In this document: positions 24,832-36,238 of the stretch, one piece after another | Layout: every line of letters starts with the position of its first letter | Position numbering within the stretch: position 1 is the stretch's first letter | DNA from: Trichinella spiralis | Lineage: Eukaryota; Nematoda; Enoplea; Trichinellida; Trichinellidae | Length of the DNA: 64,000 nucleotides | Direction: 5' to 3' | Assembly (NCBI GenBank): GCA_000181795.3 | Contig: CM012954.1 | Span: 12,538,568 to 12,602,567, forward strand | Notes under the pieces: generated by a model | Database searches by the model: none | What the model was told of the DNA's origin: nothing | Seen by the model: only the letters and a program-made list of their open reading frames with translations | Made by a program: the position numbers and the translations under genes

Positions 24832-27685
24832 GTTTTTGTTGTACATTTGTATCTTTTTGATGTTCAAAAAGTGTAATGATCATCAGTGAACACTCAAATT
24901 TGCCTCTTTCTGCTGCTAATTCTTCTTTAAAATGGTTGATATTTAGAATGTCGACAATTAATCAATTTAAAATTAAAATAAAATAAAATAGCTCAAACGA
25001 TGAGTGAGCGAGTGTGGAATGCAACAGGTGCTTGAAAATGGTGATGAACTGTTGTCAAGAAATTGAGCAATAAATGTCTGCACTCCAGTAGCGCAAGCTT
25101 TTAAAAATGGATCGATGGATGGATGGGGCAGAGAAGTTTCCACAATTCAGTTAATCAAAGCTCAATCGAATATCACACAGCCTCACGTTCAAGCTAATGA
25201 CAATGAAAATTTGAATCTCGCCATTGTGCGGAAAATATTAAAGAAGGGTTCAGCCGGTCAATATGCGCCGGACAAGAATTCGGCACACATGGGCAAAAGG
25301 GCGCGGCATTTTTGGTCGCTTGCATGCTATATGACACTGCTTGTGAAGTGTAAGATGTGCTTCAAAGTTTGTCAATTAATGCTCTGCCAATCGTTGCTCA
25401 AGGTCATCACGCATGCGACAAGCAAAGCTGAACATCGACGAGCTTTTTGTCTTCTCAAACTACACATAACTAAATTTCTAAACCAATTTCTACATCATCC
25501 ATAACTATTTATCTATCAATATATATTTGAAAAAATATTCAGAAAATAATTTTTTTTCTTTCTTTTTATTATTATATTTCTTATTTCATCAATTTTGAAG
25601 TGAATTAATTTTAAATTACGAAACCAAGAAAACGTTGATGAAGAAATTAGTATTCTTTTTACAGAATTTGCACAGTTTGTGTTGAATGTATTTTTATTAG
25701 CATGAAATGAATGTGATGCAAGCTAAACAAAAAAGTTCACAGTTAGTCACTTTTATGTTGGTATACTTTTTTTTTGCTTTTTTACACAATTCATTGTTCA
25801 CTTTATCAAACTTAATAATCAATCAGTTGTTGTTAGTTTCAAAATAAGTTTATGTATATTTTTTTTCGTGATTTCATGATCACTTATCAGTGAATCAGTG
25901 ATTGAAAACTGAATTGGAAACTGTTGAATTGCAACAATGTGGATTTGAAATGATTATAACGTTGTATGGTTTGAAGTCCCCGCATTGATGAAGTCTAACT
26001 GCGTAATAAGCATCAAGTAAAAAACAGTTTCTCATACATTAATGTTTACTTATTTTTATAAATTTCTAAAGATCAGTTTACATCTGTGTTGAACTTTTTT
26101 TTGTGGTTGTGAATAATATATCAATTTATCTGTAGTTTTAATTCTATTTCACGTCAAGCTTATACCATTGGTGGTGGTGATGATGTTGTATTGTTTACCC
26201 TTAGTGTGTAGTGTTTTGCCGCTTGAATGTAGATTTCATTGAAACACGTAATAGTGACTTTATCAGAAATTACTATGAAAGGTAGAAGAAAAAAAAATAA
26301 AAATAAAAAACAGCTTGATTATTCATATCATTACAATTTGTAAACTGTTGGTTAAAAAACTCATTGAAAAGTTATCTTTTAAATTTTCCATTTGACACAT
26401 CTGTTTCTGGGGATGATTTTTTTTCTCTTTTTGATCATGATTTATAGATTATTGTGATATATTGGAATTTTGTGAATATGTTATTTTCAGTTTTTATTTC
26501 ATGAAAAAAAGGAAAACATTCAATTTAAAAAATTTGAAATCAGAACAAATTAATCATTAATTTCAGCAATGTGTTGTGGATGAAATTCGTGTGAGAATGG
26601 ATGAATGTGAATTCACAGGATAGATAACTAACGAATTTGCTGTTTAGTTTTAATATTTCATAATTGAAAATTTGAATAAAAACTATTGTTTCCAATAAAT
26701 ATATGTAATGAAATAGTTGTAGTAATTGAAATTATAAATTGCATTCTTTGCAAGCAAAAATATTCACATCGTTAAGGTAACTTGTGATTGTGATGAACAA
26801 TGATGATTGATGAAATATTGTTTGAAGCAGTTATAATAATGTGGCCGAGTGAAATGTTTCTTTTCACCAATGAAAATCAATAATTTAATTTCCACTTGAA
26901 AAATGACCTACGATTTATAATTTCAAACAATGCACGCAATATGGAATGTATCCGCATATGGAAAACTTAAGCTGATTGTGATTTAAAGTCAGAATTGTTT
27001 AAATTATTATTTGAAATTTTAAATGAATTGTAATTTTTTGTTTTTGTATTTCAGGTGTGTTGGATTTTTGAGGAACAAAAAAAAATTGGTTGATGAAAAG
27101 TGTGAATCATGAAAATTTAGATGTGAAGTTTTTTTTAAACATATATTGGTTTGTGTATAACAGAAAAAAAGAACAAAAAATAGGGAAGAAATTGGAAAAC
27201 AACAACGGATCCAATATGAGTGGGTTGATTGTCAGGCGTTCGACCTTTGCCATTGTCGACCAATGAAAACGGGACTATCGATTTGATGGGACCAATCAGC
27301 TCGCGAGGAGATGAACATTAAAGGTTCAGACGCCGTCTGGTGTTGGTGGCCGACCCGTTGTCATACAAAGTTTTGAGGCGAAGGAGAACGGCGCACACGA
27401 GAGAGCACGCGAGCATTAAAGCCAGTTTATTATTACCCAACCGGTCGTCAAAGCGCGTGGTAAGAAATAAAACTTGTTCTAGCAAGTGTCATCGAAGTCT
27501 GTTGGTATTATTGGTTGGAATTTCAATTGTCAGCATTTTAGAGTTGCTTTTACTATACACTTTGTACCTAGCAATCAGTTTGAGTAGTCGTTCAGCAGCA
27601 GTTGCCGTCATTTCAGTCCAGACACTTTTTGCAAAAGGGAAAAAAATTGTTCAATTGTCACCATATTTAACGAACAAACGAACTC

Positions 27686-30195
27686 ATGCGGCAACAACAA
27701 CAACGACGGTCGTTGGCCATTGTGATGTTATTTAGGATATTGACAATTTGTCTTTTTCTCAAAGTAAGTAGCAGCAGCACCAGTGTTGACGCGGTTCGGA
27801 AAAAATGTACATTCAGCGAGGAGTGTTGGTGTTCATCAGAAAGTTGTAATCTGCCAACTACAGCACGTTGTATGAATTTACATGAAATACCACAATTCAG
27901 CGAAAACGATTGTCAAATTATATCGATTCTGTTGGAAGGGGATTTCAGTTCAGTGTCCAAGGATCAGTTTTTCATGTTCAAAGACACCTTAAAAGAGTTG
28001 ACCATTTCAACCATATCCTCCCAGCCGTTGGTAATTGATGACATGGCGTTCAATGGTCTAGCCATTTCTGAGATTGAACGATTGGAAATTAATGCCGGTG
28101 GAAAAATGTCCGAAGTACCGTCGGCGGTTCAGAATTTGCAGAAGTTGAACACGTTGATCATCAACGGCACCGACATTAAAAGTTTGAACGCCTTGTTCGC
28201 GAAAAATACGTCTTTGCACACGCTGCGCATATCCAACTCGCAGTTGATGAACATTGATTTGAACGCGTTCACATACTTGCGTTTTTTCACCACCCTGGAA
28301 CTGCCCGGAAATAAATTGAGTCAAATTCCAAGGGACGCTCTGGTGCCTGTCCAGAAGACCCTGCGTTCGCTCGATCTGAGCTATAACGAGATAACGTCAG
28401 TGGACGACGGCGCGTTTGTCGACTTTGAACGACTCAGACAACTCAACTTATCCAACAATCCGATAGCGCTGGTCAGCAACGGCGCCTTCGCCAAATCTGC
28501 CAGTCTCCTTTCGACGTTGGACCTTAGCCACTGCCAGTTGGAGAGCATCCCGAGCGGTGCGTTGGTTGGACTGAAATTGCTCAGGTATTTGAACGTCAGC
28601 TTCAATCGTATAGCCCATTTATCTGAGGCGAGTTTCGGCAATATGACAAGCTTGATCAGCGTCGACTTGACCAACAATCCGATCAAAACCATAGCCGTCG
28701 ATGCGTTCTACGGTGCCAGCTTTCCGAGCGTTACTCTTTCCAATACTGAACTACAACAGCTCGATTTGGCCATTTTTGGCACCTTGACCGCTTTGAGAGA
28801 ATTGCAAATTTTCGACAGTCCGTCGTTGCGGAAATTGTACGCCAATTTTTCTACAAGCGGCTCCACGTCCATAGACGTCGAGTTGCGCAACGTCGGCACG
28901 TTGGAATTGGATCGGTCGTTGTTCGACTGGTTGCTGAAGCCGACGTTCAGTTTGAAAATCCACCCCAACGAAACTGTCCATTGTGACGCTACTAGTGTGG
29001 GCTGGTTGACAGCCGTGGTCCGCTGTTTCGGCGTTATGCCCCTGGATGTGAATAACATCTATTGTGCACCACCGACACGAAGAGGTGATGACAGTGATGG
29101 TGATGATGATGATGTTGGTGTTGGTGACGCGCCTTCGGCGAACAAGACGTTCGTTTTCGATGCTATCGTTAAAACTGTTATCAATTGTGAACACTACTCC
29201 ACCACTACCACCACTTCTACCACAGAAAGTGTCCCAGTCAATAATATTGTCGGAAGTAAGCATTTTTCTGTTTTTTTTTAATTTTTATTCAAAAGCAAGC
29301 TAGCATTTTATTTCAACATTTCCACTTACTCGTTCTTCTTGCTCTCTCCTCTTCATCCACTGAGGTGGTTATTGGTGGACAAACAGTTTAGTGGTGGACA
29401 TTATCCACAATAATAATTATTATTATCATCTGTTTTTTTCTTTTTCTCTTTTTTCATCGCAGCAATTTTTTTGTCCAACGTTAAAATTGTGTGGTGCTAA
29501 TCTTTTTTTTCATGTTGCTGAGTTTGCTGCTAATCAACTGGCTAGCTATAACTTTTCCCATCATCTTTGGTTGGTTAGTTGGTTAGATTTTAGCTATCAA
29601 CCGACGGAAATTCGGCAAAAGTTCCAATTTATATAATTCAAAGCTTTAAATTCAATTGTCCATAGCAAATTGCTGCTGACGACAGGCGTCCGTCCATTTT
29701 TAAAATATGTTGCGTTCGTTTGTTTCTCTTCGGCAACAACCGAATGGAGAGATGATGTTAAAAAAAATTTTCTTTTATTTATTTGATAATTCGACTATTA
29801 TTACTGGATGGATGGGGGATGTGAGTGTTGGATATTTTTCTTCATTTTATTACAACAACACGAGCAAGCCGAGTGCAAACACATCTCACTAGTCGAGTAG
29901 TAGACCAGATGTTTTCAAATTGATTCTTCGAATGGCTCATTAATCACGTTGTGGGATGCAGTTGACAGTTTAGGAAAATCAAGCATAACAGAACAAACAA
30001 AAATGAGCAGTTTTAATTTCAACTGTTTTTTTCCTTGATACAAATCAGCAAATTTAATATATAAATAAATATATATATTGCATTTGTATTTCAGATCAAA
30101 ACAACGCTGGTTCAACAGTATTACCGGGCAGTAGTTTCATGTACAGTGTGGCTGTTGTTGTTGTTGTTGTTGCAACAACGTTGGTTGTTTCATAA
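27686..30195 (+). CDS. GPI-anchored leucine-rich-repeat surface protein
   Basis: Two exons, 27686-29255 and 30095-30195, joined at phase 1, give 556 aa. A hydrophobic signal peptide begins at either ATG 27686 or the in-frame ATG 27725; the second gives the more typical signal. A Cys-rich N-cap follows (CTFSEECWCSSESC). About 10-12 LRRs then run to residue 430 or so, with clear units such as LRSLDLSYNEITSVDDGAF and LRQLNLSNNPIALV. A C-cap carries the HCDATSVGWL and YCAPP cysteines. After an Asp/Gly-rich stalk and a Thr-rich stretch, exon 2 supplies a small-residue GSS site and a 16-18 residue hydrophobic end with no cytoplasmic tail, which predicts a GPI anchor. The layout recalls adhesion LRR proteins such as Drosophila Connectin, but orthology is not claimed. 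Confidence 0.88.
29256..30094 (+). other. Single intron of the LRR gene
   Basis: An 839-bp intron with a gtaagc donor and a tttgtatttcag acceptor. It separates the ectodomain from the membrane-anchor exon, so alternative splicing or read-through here could yield an unanchored form. The first-exon frame runs to a stop just after the donor, which would give a secreted protein. Confidence 0.5.
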
Positions 30196-30337
30196 TGCAC
30201 AATGTTCATAATCATAATGCTGCATAATAATAATGTTCATAATGTGCCGATTGATCGTTCTATTTTTTTTGGTGCACAAAATAACGTTGACTGAAATTTT
30301 TTTTTATTTTTTCTTTCCTTATCTCATTATCATTATT

Positions 30338-30343
30338 AATAAA
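30338..30343 (+). terminator. Poly(A) signal for the LRR gene
   Basis: AATAAA about 140 bases after the LRR stop codon, in AT-rich sequence. Confidence 0.45.
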
Positions 30344-33300
30344 TGTTATGAAAATAATATTATAATGTAGAAAAATAATGTTGTATATGAAAAAAATGAT
30401 AATAAAAATTAAAATAATAATAATGAAATGAAGAAGAAGGATAAGCTGCTGCTGTATAACAGCAGGCTACAATTGCTAACATGTTGTTGTTTTTGTTGTT
30501 GGTTGCATTGCTTTACATTTGTTGCTTGGTTCATTCGTCTCATCATTGTGCTTATACTGACGGACATCTGGCCATCCCACACGCACAACACTCGGTAACA
30601 TGTTTTCACTTTTTCTCTCTTTTATTATTTTTTTTAAACTTAAATATAATTTTTTTTTAATTTTATTTATACTAATTATTCAAATAAATTTACTAACCAG
30701 AACAAATGTTAGGGTTGATTTTTCGTTTGCAATAATACGGAGAAAGGCATGAAAGAGGGAAAATTATTTTTATGCTTTATTATTATTATTACCATATGCT
30801 TTTCCTATTGCTTTATAAAAAAGTTTCCGTCAAATTATCATATTTTCAAAGCTTGTGTGTGTGTGAATGATTTTGATTTCGAAAATTGTTTGTATCGATC
30901 GATCGATCGACCGACGATCCCCCAAGCATTTTGCCAATTTTGAACTGGCTTGAGCGCATGCATAATTTTTGATTAGGCACTTTTCGTTGGAATGAATCAG
31001 ATGAATAGGGTGTGGCCGGATTGGTTGGAGCAAAAACGACGCCGATGCTGATCTGATCATTGCAAAGTGGTGATTATTTATTGTCGCCTTTGCAAACGTT
31101 CTGCAAATTGATCGGTCGCGAAACTTTGAACAACAATTAATAATAAAATGATTCTTCTTCTTCTTCTTCTTCACTGGTTGGCTTTGTGGCTAGTGGATTA
31201 TTGTCATCCATTTGTCATCAGTATAACAGCATCATTATTATTTTTATTTTTATCATTGTCGAGTTGTGTTAAATGGTTATATGCGAATAATAAATGTATA
31301 ATTTTGAACTTTTTCAGCGATTGAACAATTGGTGAAGTTAATAGCTGTTTTTATTTTATTCAACTACCGGCTGTTGTCGTTAAACGTTTTTTATTGCTTT
31401 TGGTCATTTAAAATGTTACAACAGGCTATTTATTATTTAATTTTAATATTGCCGAGCGCGGATGGATGGAAACATACGACACAGCACAGCAGTCACTGAA
31501 GAAGCAGTTTCCGTTGTTACCATTGCGGCGAATCTTTTCAAATTGGTAATTATGCAATTTTTATTATTCATTTCAAATTGTTTGTTTGTTTTCTTTTTGA
31601 TTATTTTCATATCAGCAGTAGTAGAATTAATTCTATTCAAATTTGAAATTTGCTAAAGGGGAAGTAAGTGTTTTGCTTCGGTTAGCCTTGGGAAATGTTT
31701 GCACTGTCCTTGGCAAAAATAAGCAACACAATGATGACGAAGTTGTGTGTTGTGTTGTGTTATATATGCTTTTCATGACAAATGTGCAAATGGTATTATT
31801 ACTTCATATTTTGACCTGTTTTATCGAAATTTCTGGTTTTTTTTTCAAATGTCGAGAGTTCTTTTTTCTTTTATCGAAAATTGTGCAACGGGTTTTTCTC
31901 TTCTTTATTAGAATTATTAACGTTCAGCTTCCAATAGTTTTTCTGTTGACAGTAAATGTGTTGCATTACATATATGTATATATAAGTTTTTTGATCGGTA
32001 TTATTTCTACCATTTTACATATTGATATTTAGATATAAATAGAATTGTGTAATGAATATGCAAATGATGATTTTTTTCATTTTAATCACCCTTATTATTT
32101 GTTGAATGTAAAAAGCAGTTGAACTTTGAAAATAAATAATGACAAAGCTGTAAAATTGATCAATATTGAACTTTTAGGAAAGTTTTTCAATATAAAAAAT
32201 GAAAAAAAATTAAATTTCAAACTAATTCATTCCAATTACAGAATTTTATTGTTTGATGTTCAAGTAGGAAAAAACCGGTTCTACTTTTTTGTACCTTTCA
32301 ATTAAAAAAAAAGTTTTTCTTTTTAATATTATTTTGAAAATTGAATTTCTAAAAAAAGAGCATATAGTAGACGTGTGTGTTTTGATAAAAATTCCATCGC
32401 AAATTGCAACTGCATGCAAACTGTGATAACAATCATCATCATCATCAGATAGCTTTTGCTTTTTTAAGCTTTGCCTTTTTCTTCTATCTGCACCATCAAC
32501 TTTTTGGTTAGCGTTTTTGCGTGCGTTGTCGTCGTCGTCGTTCAAAACTTATGCAGGCTGTTCAAGCTGAAGAGAAAAGAATAATGAATGATCAACAGCC
32601 AGCGTTGATGATCATCGTCATTATTAGCCAGAATTTTGTTTTGCGGGGCTGATTTTGTTGCTTTATCAATTTTATGAAAGTAATCATCAACATCGTCATC
32701 GTTCATCATTTCTCAAAAAGTTGCTGTTGCTCCAAAATAGCGGCATTTGCAATTTCAATAATTTCTCCATCGTCGTCATTTAATTCTTCATTTTATCAGT
32801 CTGTGCGAATGATGACAATTTCAATGATAAAGTTTGTCTTGAACAAGAAAAAAGAAAATTGTTTTCCTACTGTATCATTTGATTAATTTCTTATTGAACT
32901 TTTTTGTTTTTTTTCTTACTATACTGTATGTACAGTTGACGAGTTTGTTATTCAAATTTTTGAACGTATTTCCGGATAATTTTCACCTTTCAACGCAAAT
33001 TATTATCAGCATTAGTTTTTTTTTCACTATTCACATTTTGTTTCAACAAATTCATTTTTAAAAAAGAAAAAGTGAATATTTCTATTCCATGATCATATTT
33101 TCATGTTATAATATTAAATGTACAATTTTATTATAATATTGAATACCTGGAAAATGAAAAGTAAATTTTCTCATTTGATTTAGAAAAACGAAAAGCAAAA
33201 ATGTGTAATTTTTGTGTCGGTGGATTACGTAATCTCTCGGATTGTTGTAGTGATGATGGGAAAAAGAAGCATGGGAGAAAATTGTGAGTTGAAAAGTGCT

Positions 33301-33537
33301 GCAGCATTCGACCCGTTTTCTGTCTGCAACGTTATCGATGCTTTGCCAATATGGGTCGATCACCTTTTTGGGTGACAGGAATTGACAGTCGAATGACTGT
33401 GATTAAGGCGATGCTTTGTTTGTTTGAAAAATTTCAGCTTCTCTTTGTTGTTACAAGCATCCAACGGACAGTGCAAATTTCAGCAGCAGAGTGACATTTA
33501 TTCAAAACATTGTCCACAGATCCTCCTAAAGGAAGAG
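30344..33537. other. Intergenic stretch before the orphan secreted gene
   Basis: AT-rich, with simple repeats including a GATC run near 30896-30911 and a (TTC)n run near 31152-31170. Several short open frames are present but none shows a domain or splice partner. A pyrimidine-AG site about 100 bases before the next ATG (near 33436) could be a 5' UTR splice or trans-splice acceptor. Confidence 0.45.
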
Positions 33538-36068
33538 ATGCCCTCCAATTCGGTCTTACCGTTGTTTCTGGTGCTGCTGGTCACTTTCCACTGGACACTT
33601 TGCCAGTGTTTTGTTCTTCCTACGTTTCGTAAGTCTTTTTTGTCAATCTTCACTTTAAATTATATATATTATCATCATCGACAAATGATCATATTATGAT
33701 GTCATTATGGCGAATATAAAATATTATTACATCATTCAAAAGCATGCCATTAACATCAGATTTTCGTCGACTATTCAAATTTAACACAGGTCAAGCATAT
33801 TTATTTGCATAAAAATGCTCGATTTAACCAAATTTTCAAGTTGCTACAGTTGATGATAAATTAATTATCAGTGTGCTTTTTGTTCACAGAATTTTTGCAA
33901 TCCATTTCTCTACGGAAAGCACTGGTGGAATGGACATTCCCTCTCTCTCCAGTGCAATGGTAAAAGCTCTTCTCTTTTCTTTTACTATTTTACTTATATT
34001 TTTTGCTTGTCTATTCTTAGCATTATTTTTTTTGAAAAACCACTTTCACTGAAAAACTAGATTAATAATTTTATTATTTATAAAACTAGAATTGCTTGAA
34101 CTTGATTTTGAGTTATTTCTTGTAAATTAAGCACTTTTACACTCAGTCAACAAACAGTTATTTCCAAGAAGCTTGTTCAAATTTTGTAAGCAGAGAAAAT
34201 TCAATTCAATTCAATTCAATTCAGTACTATGTAGAATGATTTCTTTTGCATGAAATTTAACAAATAGCAAATAAGCTTACATGCATGTTTTATTAAAAAA
34301 ATGTTTGCATATGCTTATTACTATGCATAGTCTGGCTGTTAAAATTGATTGTAAAAATGTTTTATTGTTGTTATTATGAATATTATTTTAGGTGAATTTC
34401 AAGATTTTTTCAAAAGAGCCTCGAAATCTGTACCTGCTTCTGATGAACTAACCAACGGATGGAAATCATTGCTGTCATCAATGTTGCCTAAAATTTTGCC
34501 TGAAAAAACTGCAGGTAAGTTGTTGTTGTGTTTTTATTTAATTTATGGCTGTGAGTTTATTTATTTGTTTGTTTTATTGTTTAAATTTGAGAAGCAACAA
34601 GATTTCACTTTATATCTGTAAATTGTGACAGTCAGCTAGTTAGTTTAGTGGGTTCATTTAGCATCAGTGTTTTTTCAGTTGTTCAGCTTCAACTTCAATC
34701 CATTCGTTGTTATTCTTGTTCAATTCTTTCGAAGGAAATCATTTTATTTTTACTAATTTTATACAACTTATAAAAGTGCCTGATTAATTAATTCATTTCA
34801 ATGAATAAACTAATTCGTTTTCGAATGAAATTGAATTTATTGCCAATAAGACAATTATTTTGTGCTTCAGCGCAGCTTGTACGCGGTGTGCATTGATTGA
34901 GATTCAATTAATTTTCTTTGAAAATGAAATGAAAATAATCATACTGTATACTGCCTGTATACAGTTGAAAAGTGCATTCAAGTGTGAATTTTTGCAATTA
35001 AGAAAAATGAAATATTATTTAATTAAAAATTTTAAAGTCTTTTTAATTTTTTTTCTTTTATTGTCAGTTAAAAGTCGGAGAGTTTTTATTTGAAGTATTG
35101 TTATAATAAAGTAATGCTATTATTTGAAATTGTAATGCATATTTAATTTTATTCTTGTTCTTTTTGTACTGTTTTACTTTGAATTTCAAAACGAAAAAAA
35201 TTGAAAAAACAGAGTTCATTGGTTTTTATTTTTTTCAAATGAATGAATGAAAGATAATTTGTTTTGTTCAAAAGTGTGCGATGCAGTTGTTAGAAGTTGA
35301 AATAGTATTTGTTTCAAATGTGCAACAAATTAGCATTACCCGGTTATGATAACTTGTGAAACCTATTTTACATTTTGCCTAAATAAACGAAGCGTGAGAA
35401 AATGGCAGTTTACATCAAACTCTGCATCACTTATCAGCAGTTTATTTAGTAAATTGAAAAGTATTGATCATGGTTTTTCATTTTCTATGGAAACTCTTTT
35501 ATAAAACTAGTATACAAAAATAAAGGAGAGATTTTTTCCCATAGGATGATGATATATAAATATGTAATTAATAATTTTGCTTTTCTTACTTGATGTAAAT
35601 AAATAAAAACTGTGTTAGCTGCTAAAGCTGGTTCGCTCAGATATGGTACGTACAGTGGTAGATATGGTCAAGTTGGTGAACACCAGTCAGCCAACGTCGA
35701 ATGAAGAACATTTCAACGAAGCGGCGGCGGTGACCAAATCAGTTACTGTAGACGAGACGATCATACGGGTGCCGGCAAGATCACCGTCTGTGATGGAACA
35801 GTCATTGGGATTGTTGCGACCATTTTTTGGCAATATTGATCCTTGGCGAGCGATACTTTACCGTGATCCGCCGTTGTTGTCGGTCGACTTAGCCGACGGA
35901 GATTCACAAGAGAACGACATGACAAGATCGACTTTGTCGTTGGATTCATTCAAATCGAACTTTTTCAAATCAACAAATCATGACAGTCAGCTATTGGATG
36001 AGCTAGAGACGGAGCCTGTTGCAGCAAAACGGCCAGTTGATTATTTCAACTACTACTACAACAGCTAA
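33538..36068 (+). CDS. Orphan small secreted protein
   Basis: Three exons, 33538-33628, 34392-34514 and 35641-36068, keep one frame (both introns phase 1) and give 213 aa. Residues 1-25 form a clear signal peptide (SVLPLFLVLLVTFHW core). The rest has no transmembrane segment and almost no cysteine outside the N-terminus. It begins with an amphipathic helical stretch (REFQDFFKRASKSVP), continues with FFGNIDPWRAILYRDPPLL, and ends in a Tyr/Asn-rich tail with KRPVDYFNYYYNS. I do not recognise the family. A KR pair before the last residues could be a processing site, hinting at a released peptide. The 3' end converges on the TRPC-like gene, 170 bp away. Exon 3 uses the acceptor at 35640 because the one at 35618 breaks the frame. 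Confidence 0.65.
34200..34222. repeat. (AATTC)n microsatellite
   Basis: About four and a half copies of a five-base unit inside an intron of the orphan secreted gene. Confidence 0.85.
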
Positions 36069-36238
36069 TGTATAGATAGAATAGAATGCAAAATTTCATC
36101 TAACCCCCTTTATCATCAGATGGCACAAAAAATTTTGATCAAAACAAACATTGTACTCTACACGAATTTTATTATTATTTTTGAAAAATGCAGTATTATA
36201 TAAATTAAAAAGAGCAAAAAGGAAAAGATATTTATTTG

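Larger units (their letters stand above)
18973..27300. other. Eight-kilobase stretch without a supported gene
   Basis: Mostly AT-rich sequence between two divergently transcribed surface-protein genes. The proximal end should hold the promoter of the WAP-sushi-Ig gene. Open frames at 22938-23369 (-) and 25115-25504 (+) are longer than most chance frames and lie in less AT-rich sequence, but show no domain. The distal end probably holds promoter and non-coding 5' exons of the LRR gene. No RNA gene is recognised. Confidence 0.45.

Noticed and set aside
25115-25504. 129-aa open frame on the plus strand
   Set aside because: No domain, signal peptide or splice partner, and a low-complexity start; treated as chance.
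28751-29263. 170-aa minus-strand frame
   Set aside because: Shadow of the LRR gene coding sequence.
33890-33959. Possible extra exon between exons 1 and 2 of the orphan secreted gene
   Set aside because: It has splice-like ends, but its 70-nt length shifts the frame and leads straight to a stop; skipping it keeps a clean phase-1 chain.
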